Below, piece after piece: positions 35,002 through 42,837 of a stretch of DNA of 64,000 nt. Below the pieces are notes generated by a model that saw nothing but the letters and a program-made list of their open reading frames with translations, was not told the origin of the DNA and made no database searches. The DNA comes from CAYILR01 sp964364175. Its GTDB lineage: Bacteria; Bdellovibrionota; UBA1018. The stretch covers positions 38,441 to 102,440 of the forward strand of contig CAYILR010000008.1 of the NCBI GenBank assembly GCA_964364175.1, read 5' to 3'. A program made the position numbers and the translations under genes. The first letter of the stretch is position 1; each line of letters starts with the position of its first letter.

Positions 35002-35166
35002 ATGAGTGACGAGACGAGACAAGCTCTCGGCGAATGTCTAGCCAACTCAGTCGCTTCTCATCCTGGTTTCGAGAACTGGCTGCAACGACTCAGCGCAGCC
35101 GATGTAGATCCCAAGCTACTTGCGGCTATCGACAAGATTTCAAAGATGGGCAAGGAGAGTAAATGA
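35002..35166 (+). CDS. 54-residue protein
   Basis: A small gene with a GGAGG-like site before ATG 35002 and an ATGA overlap at its end. Product MSDETRQALGECLANSV... is helical. No function known. Confidence 0.6.
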   Translation: MSDETRQALGECLANSVASHPGFENWLQRLSAADVDPKLLAAIDKISKMGKESK

Positions 35167-35702
35167 CCCAACAGCAGATATTCACCAAATTCCCCGGCTA
35201 CATCCTGTTCGCCATTGTCGACGATCCAGCGCAGAAGCCGGGCTGGGACATCCTCGACGTCATCATCGCGGACCGGGTGGAGGGCCACTACGAGGCTGTT
35301 GGTGTCGCGCAAGGTTGCCCGAGCCGCGACAGCGGCAGCTACTCCGGCGGCTGGGCAGCCAGCCCACATGTCCTGGACGGCAACCGCAACTTCGTCGTCC
35401 GCAAGGCCCAGTTCCTCATGGGGCAGAAGGAGACGAACCTCGTCGAGGAGACGACCACCAAGGTCAGCAACGCCGAGAAGCGCGCCTGGGCCGCAGAGGA
35501 GGCCCTCAAGCCGGTGCGGTCAGACCTCGCCAGGGTCGAAGCCCGCCTCAAATCCATGGAGGAGGACCGCACGCGCGCCGCCGAGGAGCGCAAGGTCATC
35601 GTCGCGTCCAGAGACAAGCTCGAAGCTGACATGGCGAAGCTCAAGAAGATGCTCGGCGAGAAGACCGTCAACGACGTGCTCAACCCACCCACCAATGGCT
35701 GA
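35163..35702 (+). CDS. Unknown protein with C-terminal coiled coil
   Basis: A 179-residue protein: a compact domain to about 95, then a long charged coiled coil. Starts and ends in overlaps with neighbours. No motif recognised. Confidence 0.6.
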   Translation: MTQQQIFTKFPGYILFAIVDDPAQKPGWDILDVIIADRVEGHYEAVGVAQGCPSRDSGSYSGGWAASPHVLDGNRNFVVRKAQFLMGQKETNLVEETTTKVSNAEKRAWAAEEALKPVRSDLARVEARLKSMEEDRTRAAEERKVIVASRDKLEADMAKLKKMLGEKTVNDVLNPPTNG

Positions 35703-35985
35703 GTTCAAGAGCCACAAAGAGCCGGTGACTGAGGCGCAGATCGAGGTCGCCGACGAAGCCTTCAGCGTCGAGGTCAAACGTTTCTACGTCCCCGTCGTCA
35801 TCAAGGCCAAGTGCCCGAACTGCGGCGCGGAGGTCAAGCACGACCTTCAAGGGCAGCACTACCTCTCGTATCCGGCGTTCAACGCCATCGAGAAGGTCTA
35901 CATGATGCACATCGTTGACAATGAGGGGTGCTGCGAGTTCTTCGTCAACGTGAGGCTCGGTTTCTCAGCTACAGTGGTGAAGTGA
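35695..35985 (+). CDS. 96-residue zinc-pair protein
   Basis: A small protein with KAKCPNCGAEVKHDL in the centre, then a beta-rich end with a Cys pair (GCCEFF). Overlaps both neighbours. Likely a structural zinc site; role unknown. Confidence 0.6.
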   Translation: MAEFKSHKEPVTEAQIEVADEAFSVEVKRFYVPVVIKAKCPNCGAEVKHDLQGQHYLSYPAFNAIEKVYMMHIVDNEGCCEFFVNVRLGFSATVVK

Positions 35986-36221
35986 TGACGCAAGGACGAA
36001 CCGACTGGAGTATCCCCATCATCATCGTGGTCGCGGTGGTGGTCTTCGGCGGCATGTACTGGTTTCACACCAACTACCGCTGCACGTCGACACACATCGA
36101 GCAGCAAACGACCTGCGACACAGACACGTCGACGACCGGGTCAACATCAACCAAGTCGCGGCGCACAACCAACTGCCGGACTCGCCCCGTCGAGGTCTGC
36201 GACAACTGGGAATCGAGGTGA
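35985..36221 (+). CDS. Small membrane protein, Cys-rich outside
   Basis: A 78-residue protein with a hydrophobic segment (IPIIIVVAVVVFGGMYWF) near the N-terminus, then a Thr/Ser-rich region with four Cys. It is likely a single-pass inner-membrane protein with a periplasmic disulfide-rich tail. Starts in a TGATG overlap. Confidence 0.6.
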   Translation: MTQGRTDWSIPIIIVVAVVVFGGMYWFHTNYRCTSTHIEQQTTCDTDTSTTGSTSTKSRRTTNCRTRPVEVCDNWESR

Positions 36222-36607
36222 CCGAGATCAAGCACGACCTCCAACAACACTACCTCGTCCACGGCTTGGTCCTCGACGGCGACCTTGATCTCGACGCCAA
36301 GCGCCAATTCCACGGCGTCATCGGCGACATGATCATCGACGCCAAAGGTATGGTATCCGTCACGCTCGGCCGCGCGAACCCAGTGCGCATCCATCTCGGA
36401 CAAGAGCCCATCATCGACCTCCTGCCGGGTGACTTCGTTGAGGGCCAGTACGTCGGCGGCCGGGCGGTCTCATTCACGCATGTCGAGCGCCAGGAGACCA
36501 GAACCCGAGTCATCTTCACGACGAAAGACCGGATGGGCCTCTGCACCTGCCCGCGCGAATGGGTAGGCCCTCACGTCGATGAGTGTCCACTGAAGGAGAC
36601 CCCGTGA
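36218..36607 (+). CDS. 129-residue protein, unknown
   Basis: Begins at GTG 36218, overlapping the previous stop by 4 nt. Beta-rich, with a final CTCPREWVGPHVDEC that may bind zinc. No function known. Confidence 0.55.
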   Translation: MTEIKHDLQQHYLVHGLVLDGDLDLDAKRQFHGVIGDMIIDAKGMVSVTLGRANPVRIHLGQEPIIDLLPGDFVEGQYVGGRAVSFTHVERQETRTRVIFTTKDRMGLCTCPREWVGPHVDECPLKETP

Positions 36608-36822
36608 CTATCCAAGACGCCGTGCAAACCGCTGTCGAGAACCTCAAGGCCGCTCAGAAGGCCGAGGAAGCCGCCCAGGCCAAGGTGGAGGAGGCGCGGG
36701 CTGCGACCAAGGATGCCAAGGAAGGCATCGCCAAGGTCTTCTTGGACCTCTACAACGCGCTGCCCACCGACGCCCGCAACAAGGTCCGCCAGGTCATCAA
36801 CACGTCTTGGCCGACGTGTTGA
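36604..36822 (+). CDS. 72-residue coiled-coil protein
   Basis: Starts at GTG 36604 in a GTGA overlap. Almost entirely Ala/Glu/Lys helix. Its last codons lie within an 18-bp perfect inverted repeat. Confidence 0.6.
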   Translation: MTIQDAVQTAVENLKAAQKAEEAAQAKVEEARAATKDAKEGIAKVFLDLYNALPTDARNKVRQVINTSWPTC

Positions 36823-36830
36823 TGACCTGG
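36789..36830 (+). repeat. 18-bp perfect inverted repeat, possible terminator stem
   Basis: Arms 36789-36806 and 36813-36830 pair perfectly around a 6-nt loop (TTGGCC). The left arm is coding for the end of the upstream gene. No T-tract follows, so it may be a rho-assisted stop, an mRNA 3'-end stabiliser or a protein-binding site. Confidence 0.8.
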
Positions 36831-36858
36831 TCGAAGGTCCGAAAGGGGGCCCGGTAGA

Positions 36859-37380
36859 ATGAGTTACATCGGCACGTACCTGTTCGACGTCTTAGGCATG
36901 AAGCCCGAGGCCGCGATGGCCTACCTCAAGGGCTCGCTCATCGGCGACCGGTTCCGCCGCTTCCGCATCCAGATCGACAAGATCTACGACCCGGAGATCT
37001 ACGACCTCGCCCCGCTTGAGGAGCCTGAGTACGGCCGCGTCACCTTCAGCTTGAAGAATGGCGTCATCACCAAGGCCCTCTGCGAGGGCTACGGCCACGA
37101 GCTTCACCGTCCGACGCCATGGCCCCCGCCTCCATCCGGCCTCAACCCTGGCGAGGTCTTCTTCCTCGGGGCGCCCGAGGTTTTCAAAGGCAACGGCATC
37201 AACCGACGCCGTGAGCTTCAGGTGGAGCCCGCTAACCCGCCCAAGGGCGGCTGGCGCATCGAGAACATCCAATCGTACTACTTCGTGGACCGAGGTCCTG
37301 ATAAGCCCCCGCTCACGAACCTGCCTCCTCGGCCGCCGCCAAAACCAAAGATCGCCCCGGACTTCGTCTACCTGGGATGA
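36859..37380 (+). CDS. 173-residue Pro-rich-tailed protein
   Basis: A soluble protein with a Pro-rich C-terminal third (TNLPPRPPPKPK). GGGGG stands upstream of ATG 36859. No motif recognised. Confidence 0.6.
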   Translation: MSYIGTYLFDVLGMKPEAAMAYLKGSLIGDRFRRFRIQIDKIYDPEIYDLAPLEEPEYGRVTFSLKNGVITKALCEGYGHELHRPTPWPPPPSGLNPGEVFFLGAPEVFKGNGINRRRELQVEPANPPKGGWRIENIQSYYFVDRGPDKPPLTNLPPRPPPKPKIAPDFVYLG

Positions 37381-37382
37381 CC

Positions 37383-37412
37383 TTTACCTTTGGTACTGAA
37401 GGAGCATATAGT
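37383..37412 (+). promoter_or_regulatory. Possible promoter
   Basis: TTTACC (37383-37388) and TATAGT (37407-37412), 18 nt apart, upstream of the gene at 37442. The -10 box is good, the -35 weak, and the GTCAA dyad is absent. Confidence 0.45.
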
Positions 37413-37441
37413 GCTTATCGGTTCTACTTGGGGAGCCCTTC

Positions 37442-37981
37442 ATGGCGGTAAAAATCTCTGCGATGGCCGTCCTCCTGTCGGACGTGGTGGGACACAACTG
37501 GGGGTTTTTCAGCCGCGATGACGACCGGATGCACATTCAAACGGTCGACCGAGAATCTCTCAAAAACCCCAAGCTTCAAGCCAAGGTCTGGTTGGAAGCC
37601 CGCGGTGAGCGTGTCTTCGAGATCGAGGCGAATGGGGACTTGTCTGCAAAGGCGATCAAAGCGCTCTTTCAGGAAGTGAAGGACAACGAGGAGTACATCG
37701 AGCAGGAGTGGGTCAACTGGATGGCGGAGACAGGCAGGCTGGTGGTGAAGAAGCTGGGGGAAAAGGTTGGACTTTTTGCCTATCCGAAGACGCACAACCA
37801 GTACGAAGCCTACATCGACCTGAGAAGTGAGTTCCCCGGCGTAAAGGACTTCTCGACGTGGGTGGCATCCTACGATGGGGGTTCAGGGCTCTTGGCCATC
37901 GGTCCAGCAGCAAAAGACCAAGACCGCAGAAACCACATGGATCTTGTCCCTTTCCTCTTCAAAGGAAAGAGGCGGGCCTAA
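37442..37981 (+). CDS. Paralog of the gene at 54173 (unknown family)
   Basis: A 179-residue protein that shares with the minus-strand gene 54173-54793 the pattern VVGHNWGFFSRDDDRMHIQT / SHNWGWFSNDDERIHLQT, the ARGERVFEIEA / KRGERVFELAA core and similar endings. The shared core is clear by eye. I do not recognise the family. GGGGAG stands 6 nt before ATG 37442. Confidence 0.7.
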   Translation: MAVKISAMAVLLSDVVGHNWGFFSRDDDRMHIQTVDRESLKNPKLQAKVWLEARGERVFEIEANGDLSAKAIKALFQEVKDNEEYIEQEWVNWMAETGRLVVKKLGEKVGLFAYPKTHNQYEAYIDLRSEFPGVKDFSTWVASYDGGSGLLAIGPAAKDQDRRNHMDLVPFLFKGKRRA

Positions 37982-38184
37982 CTCGTCGACCACGATGAGT
38001 GCTTCGAGTGCCGGGCCACCGACATAATCACCTTGAATGGGCCGCACGTCTGCCGCTCGGTGTCACCACAATTCGGCGGGTCATCGACCTGAACGGTCTG
38101 ACCCGGCGACGCTGGACCAGAGACCAGGACATCCTCGACGACCTTCCCACAAGCCTCGCACTTCACGTCAACGAGCTTGGCCAT
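37978..38184 (-). CDS. 68-residue zinc-ribbon protein
   Basis: MAKLVDVKCEACGKVVEDV...CGDTERQTCG: two Cys pairs forming a small zinc ribbon. GGAG stands 5 nt before ATG 38184. Its start overlaps the end of the next minus gene by 17 nt. Confidence 0.65.
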   Translation of the reverse strand: MAKLVDVKCEACGKVVEDVLVSGPASPGQTVQVDDPPNCGDTERQTCGPFKVIMSVARHSKHSSWSTS

Positions 38185-39568
38185 CGAAGCTCCGCAGCAG
38201 ACTATCAGGTAGTAGATACAAGAACGTATCGAAGTCGTCTTCATCCATCGAGCGTTCGATGCTTTTGAGGAGCTTCGCGGCTTTCTCGACGCCACCCTTC
38301 TCCAGGGCGTTCGCCAACAGCCTCAGGTTCACTCCAGCCAGGTCGTTGCCTTTCACGCGGGCAAGCCCACGCAGCGTCTTGATGTCGTTCTCGATCGACT
38401 CAGGCTCGTCTGGCATCCGGTCCAGAGAGTCGATGCTTGGCATCCCGTGACGAGGCCATGTGGCCTCCACCTTCATCAGCGCAGCGTGCAGACGGCGTAC
38501 AGCCGCTTCCACTACGTCCTCCTCAGCAGCCATCGGGAGGTCGTTACCGAAATCAACAGCAGCCGGGGCAGCCTTCTTCTTCGATTTTGGTGGTAGAGAC
38601 TTCTTCTCTGCCGCTGGAGCTTCTGTAGAGGTTTTTGACTCTGGTGGACCCAAGAGCCACTTGTCGTCGTCGACTGCCTTCAGATTCTTGTCGAGGACCT
38701 TGAAGTCCGCATCAATGACGTCCGACATCCCGGCCTTCTGGGCTTCACCAAGCTTCTTGCGCTCGGAGGCGATCTCGGTCTTGATGGCCGGCCCCAATTC
38801 CTTGAGGGCCTTGCCTCCGCCCTTGATGGCCCCACCAAGGAAGAACAACGTCTTCACGAAGCCCTTGAGCGCCAACTTCCCAGCCAAGCCCACGAGCTTG
38901 CCGGCCACGCTCTTGCTGGTCTGCTCGACGCCCTCGTCCTCGACCTGCTTGGTCAGGCTTTGACCCAACTCGCCACGCAGCCGATTGGCCCTGGCTACGG
39001 CCTTCCTAACGGCCTTGTCAGCCGCCAATGCCTCTTTGCGGAGCTTCAGCTTCTTTTCTTCAGCTTCGAGGGCTTCCTCCTCCTCCATCTCAGCGATTTC
39101 TTCCTCGCTGAGAGGTCCCTCCCCTTCGTCCTCCTCATCCTCCTCAGCTTCATCCTCCTCGTCCTCGTCGCGTGCCTTGGGCTTCTTCTTTTTCGGAGGT
39201 GGAGCCTCCTCCTCCTCTTCCTCCTCCTCCTCAGCTTCATCCTCCTCGACTTCTTCTTCTTCTTCGACTTCTTCTTCTTCCGCAGCACCGAACTCGTATT
39301 CCTTGCCGTGTTTTGGCTTCACCCAAAGCTGCTTGCCTTTGAGCTTCAGGGTATCCCCGTGCTTTAGTGGGATCTCCTCCCCGTGCTTCTTGTCCTCGCC
39401 CTTGAACTGGAACGTCGCGTTCCCAGCCCAACCACCTCGCTTCGTTTTGCTGCCCTTGTCGTTGACCTTGACCCAGATCTTCTCCTTGGCCGCGTGTTTC
39501 TTGCCCGCACGCTCCAGTGCCTTCTGCTCGGCAGGCGTCATCTTCTTGGCGGTCACGGACGTCAGCAT
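38168..39568 (-). CDS. Large acidic protein, unknown
   Basis: A 466-residue protein with a very acidic stretch from about residue 95 to 185 (mostly Glu runs broken by Lys/Pro), a mixed helical middle and a C-terminal helical domain. AGGAG stands 5 nt before ATG 39568, which decides the start over an in-frame ATG at 39616. It might be a virion-associated or scaffold protein, but this is a guess. Complementary frames in the acidic region give long spurious Ser-rich open frames. Confidence 0.65.
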   Translation of the reverse strand: MLTSVTAKKMTPAEQKALERAGKKHAAKEKIWVKVNDKGSKTKRGGWAGNATFQFKGEDKKHGEEIPLKHGDTLKLKGKQLWVKPKHGKEYEFGAAEEEEVEEEEEVEEDEAEEEEEEEEEAPPPKKKKPKARDEDEEDEAEEDEEDEGEGPLSEEEIAEMEEEEALEAEEKKLKLRKEALAADKAVRKAVARANRLRGELGQSLTKQVEDEGVEQTSKSVAGKLVGLAGKLALKGFVKTLFFLGGAIKGGGKALKELGPAIKTEIASERKKLGEAQKAGMSDVIDADFKVLDKNLKAVDDDKWLLGPPESKTSTEAPAAEKKSLPPKSKKKAAPAAVDFGNDLPMAAEEDVVEAAVRRLHAALMKVEATWPRHGMPSIDSLDRMPDEPESIENDIKTLRGLARVKGNDLAGVNLRLLANALEKGGVEKAAKLLKSIERSMDEDDFDTFLYLLPDSLLRSFDGQAR

Positions 39569-39619
39569 CGGGGCTCCTGGTTTGCAAGGACAACAAACCA
39601 GGATGCCAATCTCCACCTG

Positions 39620-40306
39620 CTAGGCGCGCGGGTTCTTGGCCCAAGAACCAAAGCTCTGCGGTGGTCCTTTGATACTGGCATGACCGCACTTCAGGCAAAG
39701 ACAGGCTTCTGTTCCCGGCCCCAGCGCGTCGAAGGTGGAGTCGATCTGCTCACGAGAGGTCCCCAGAATCCTTGGCAGGTCTTCACGATCTCGGCTCAAC
39801 ACTTCCGTGCGCCCCTGACATTTTGAGCAGCGGCTCAACAACGCCTCGGCTGCTTCCTTGTGCTTGAGATGGGCTTCGTCCTCACTTTCGAGGTCCTCGT
39901 CTCCCCCGTCCTCGTCGTCATCGTCATCCAACATCTCCTCCAGCAGGAAGAGAAGTTGTTGGACAGCGTCCTGCTGGGCTGCCGGCTGTTCGCGGAGTAG
40001 AGCGACAATCTTCAAGACCAGTTTGAAGTTGGCTTCTCGCACGTTCATGTCCCTCATGGACATGAACCCCTGGTGCTCCAGGTCTGCTGCGAACATAGCG
40101 GCCATCGCGGCCAGCGTCTCGATCTCCGAGGAGTAAAGCTCGGCTTCATGCTTGTGAAACTCAGCTTCTGTCGGAAACTCGGCCATGATGTCGTGCCGAA
40201 TGGCGCTCGCAGCCGCGTTGAGCCCCAGGAAGTAGCGGGCGATCCACTCAGGCCGAGGGAGGGGAGCTTGCGGCCCGGAGGAACTGTTTTTGGTCTTTTT
40301 GGGCAT
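39620..40306 (-). CDS. 228-residue protein with Cys pairs
   Basis: A helical protein with an Asp-run near the middle and CSKC plus CLCLKCG in the C-terminal third. ATG 40306 was chosen because it follows the promoter-like signal at 40314-40341; the ribosome-binding site is weak. Function unknown. Confidence 0.6.
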   Translation of the reverse strand: MPKKTKNSSSGPQAPLPRPEWIARYFLGLNAAASAIRHDIMAEFPTEAEFHKHEAELYSSEIETLAAMAAMFAADLEHQGFMSMRDMNVREANFKLVLKIVALLREQPAAQQDAVQQLLFLLEEMLDDDDDEDGGDEDLESEDEAHLKHKEAAEALLSRCSKCQGRTEVLSRDREDLPRILGTSREQIDSTFDALGPGTEACLCLKCGHASIKGPPQSFGSWAKNPRA

Positions 40307-40313
40307 GGAGAAA

Positions 40314-40364
40314 ATCTTTCCCCGTCGCAGACGAATGTCAACCTCTTTCGGCGGCTGAGCCGCC
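40314..40364 (-). promoter_or_regulatory. Minus promoter with operator-like dyad
   Basis: Minus-strand TTGACA (40336-40341) and AAAGAT (40314-40319), 16 nt apart. The near-match GCCGA-N6-TTGAC (40337-40352) has one mismatch to the shared dyad. A further perfect palindrome GGCGGCT-G-AGCCGCC lies at 40350-40364 between the two divergent genes. Confidence 0.55.
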
Positions 40365-40393
40365 TGCCCACAACCCAAGAGCAGCCCCTCGGG

Positions 40394-40422
40394 TTGACAG
40401 GAGACGGCGACCCCCATAGGGA
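40394..40422 (+). promoter_or_regulatory. Possible promoter of the Rep-like gene
   Basis: TTGACA (40394-40399) and TAGGGA (40417-40422), 17 nt apart. GAGG stands upstream of ATG 40444. The -10 box is only fair. Confidence 0.5.
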
Positions 40423-40443
40423 CCCTCCCACGAGGTCCAGCAC

Positions 40444-42837
40444 ATGGTCGCCAAGATCAAGTCCCGTCCCAAGCTCGACGACGACGACCACGTCTGGGAA
40501 TCCAAAGTCACCCAGACGCTCGAACGCTACTACCAACACAACCACGACCACGAAACCAAGGTCATCTGCTGGACGCAGACCCAACCGGCGTTCACAGACG
40601 AACAGCCCACGATCAACCAGTACGACTACGGCCACGGCTTCTACGTCCTCCTGGCCACCCCACTCACCCTCAAGCTCAGAGATCCCACCACCAAGGTCCA
40701 ACGACTAGCTCATACGATAAAAGGACTCATAGAGAACATCGATAGCCTCATCGTCCGGTTCCCACCTACCGAAGCCGGCGCCCTAGAACGAGAACACCTG
40801 GTCAACACCAACGAAGCCATCGATCTCCCGTCTGGCTCCGTTCGGTCCATCAAAGCCAGGCTCCTCAACATCAAACGACACACCAAAAAAGACATCGGCT
40901 CCAAGCTCTACCTCAGAGCTTGTAAGCGCATTATCCACGCCATCCAGTGCGGCGCACAATACGAGAAACACAAATTCAACCCTCACACCGGGGAGGTCAC
41001 AGCGACTTTCCTCGAAACCAAGGTCTGCAAGCTCCCCTGCTGCGCCAGACCCATCTGCCACAACCAGACGAAGTCCAGAAAAGCCAGAGCCACCAACAAG
41101 GCCATCAAGAGACTCACCGCCCTAGCCAAGGACCAGGACCTCAGGCTCGTCATGGTGACGCTCACCCAGCCCTATGCCCTCCCCACCGAGGAGCGCAGAG
41201 CGCAGCGACACGGGTACCCGCAGCTTCACCTCATCGGTAGAGGTAAGCCAATCACCAACAGGCCCACACCACCAGTACTAGCCTCAGAGCGAAACTACCT
41301 CACCAAGAACCTCGACCAACACCAACTGGCCAGGTCCAAGTTCATCGCCAACAACCAGGCGAGAGATATACTCGCCTACCAGACCCACTACGTCTCCGAG
41401 TTCGCCTTCCTCATCCCGTCCGTACCAGGACACCGGTGTTTCCCTAACCCCCACACCCACGTTCTGTCCGCCATCCCAAACTCGGCCGACCTCCAAGAAG
41501 CACAACAACAGCTACAGAAGGTCTACCAAAAGACGACCTCTCAGCCTCTCGCGGAGGTGCTCGTCTCCCCACTGTACTCGGATGACGCTACCGACGAAGA
41601 ACGAACCGCTGCGCTTGAGGACTACTTTGGTAAGACCTTCGCTGTCACTCCTGACGTGAAGGACTACCGCTTCAGGGACCTCGGCATCATGGCCTCAGAC
41701 TTCGTAAACGTCGTGGACGACAGAAGCCTGGCTGAAGTCATTGACTTTTACGACTTTCAGCCCGTCAAGAAGCTCACGGCCTCGTTCAACTACACCGCCG
41801 AACAACAAGACCTCTCTTCTCGGAAGAACCGAGCCATCGAACGCTTGCATCGGCTCATGCGACCCCTCAAGAACAAGAGCAAGAGCAAGAGCGTCGAGGA
41901 GCTTGACTCGGTTCCAGGTGTCTTTGATCCCAACCCTGCGGTCATCATCATGCCGGTCGGTACGTCAGATTTGTGGCCCGCTGGCGAGGTTCTTTCTGAC
42001 TCTCAGGTTCCTGGTTCTCAAGCCAGGGCAGCCGAGTCCGCTTCGGACGGGGAGGGTTGTGAGCCCGAAAATAGGGAGCGAAGCTCGTTGGAAGGACAGG
42101 GAGGAGAGGTTCGGGTTGGTTGTGAGGTGGGAGGGAGGTCCCAGGGTCCAGGCCCGGCTTCAGTTGGGGGTTTGGATGACGGCGGCAGGACCGAAACTCG
42201 CCATGTTGGCGATGTCAGCTTCGTTGCTGAGTCGCGGATGGTACCAGCGCGCGGGCTGCTGGACCAACAAGCTGGTGATGGCTGGCTGGCCAAGCGGGAT
42301 CACGGGAACGACGACCGAGAACTCGTCGCCTCCTATCTCCAGGCTCACCCCAGCCAGGATGCCGACCCAGGACTTTGGGTGGAGGAAGACGACGACGATC
42401 TCATTGCCGCCAACAAGTACATGGCTTTGGTCGAGGAGCACTTGGTCCATGACCTGCTCCGTACCTGTGAGCAGGGAGACCGAGCCCGTGAACTGAAGGG
42501 GCTGCGCGTCCTCGTTGAGCCCGATGATGACTTGGACAGCATCGACAGCATCGAGGTACTCGGCATGGATGCCGAAGGCAGCCTTGCCGGTTCCCTGGTA
42601 GCCGGGGCTGAGTGGGGGATTGGCACCGGTGGTGACGACGGAAGTGAGGCTGTTGGCGGAGAAGCTGAACAAGTCCTTGCTGTCAAAGCCACGAAGCCCG
42701 ATTCCGATGTAGGAGGTCAGGACCATGTTGGCGGAGAAGGTCACCGAGAACGTGACGGCTGGGAACGTGGGCGCCCCCAAAGTCACAGCCAATGCGGTGT
42801 TGCTTGCAGCGGCATCCAAGAGCAGCGGGTCCAGTAA
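40444..42837 (+). CDS. Rolling-circle Rep-like replication protein with run-on end
   Basis: A 797-residue frame. The first 490 residues look like a rolling-circle replication initiator: a Cys-rich motif CKLPCCARPICHNQTKSRKA as in plasmid Rep proteins, then LRLVMVTLTQP (motif I) and PNPHTHVLSAIP with the HxH metal site (motif II); Tyr residues follow at 370-460. From about 500 onward the sequence is Gly/Asp/Glu-rich and runs antisense through the end of the structural gene (42160-42837), so the C-terminus is probably not native. Codon use includes many AGA codons, unlike the neighbours, which suggests transfer from a plasmid-like source. Confidence 0.65.
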   Translation: MVAKIKSRPKLDDDDHVWESKVTQTLERYYQHNHDHETKVICWTQTQPAFTDEQPTINQYDYGHGFYVLLATPLTLKLRDPTTKVQRLAHTIKGLIENIDSLIVRFPPTEAGALEREHLVNTNEAIDLPSGSVRSIKARLLNIKRHTKKDIGSKLYLRACKRIIHAIQCGAQYEKHKFNPHTGEVTATFLETKVCKLPCCARPICHNQTKSRKARATNKAIKRLTALAKDQDLRLVMVTLTQPYALPTEERRAQRHGYPQLHLIGRGKPITNRPTPPVLASERNYLTKNLDQHQLARSKFIANNQARDILAYQTHYVSEFAFLIPSVPGHRCFPNPHTHVLSAIPNSADLQEAQQQLQKVYQKTTSQPLAEVLVSPLYSDDATDEERTAALEDYFGKTFAVTPDVKDYRFRDLGIMASDFVNVVDDRSLAEVIDFYDFQPVKKLTASFNYTAEQQDLSSRKNRAIERLHRLMRPLKNKSKSKSVEELDSVPGVFDPNPAVIIMPVGTSDLWPAGEVLSDSQVPGSQARAAESASDGEGCEPENRERSSLEGQGGEVRVGCEVGGRSQGPGPASVGGLDDGGRTETRHVGDVSFVAESRMVPARGLLDQQAGDGWLAKRDHGNDDRELVASYLQAHPSQDADPGLWVEEDDDDLIAANKYMALVEEHLVHDLLRTCEQGDRARELKGLRVLVEPDDDLDSIDSIEVLGMDAEGSLAGSLVAGAEWGIGTGGDDGSEAVGGEAEQVLAVKATKPDSDVGGQDHVGGEGHRERDGWERGRPQSHSQCGVACSGIQEQRVQ

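Noticed and set aside
38985..39623. Long Ser/Phe-rich plus-strand frames opposite the acidic protein gene
   Set aside because: They are the antisense of Glu/Lys codon runs; no ribosome-binding site or motif supports them.
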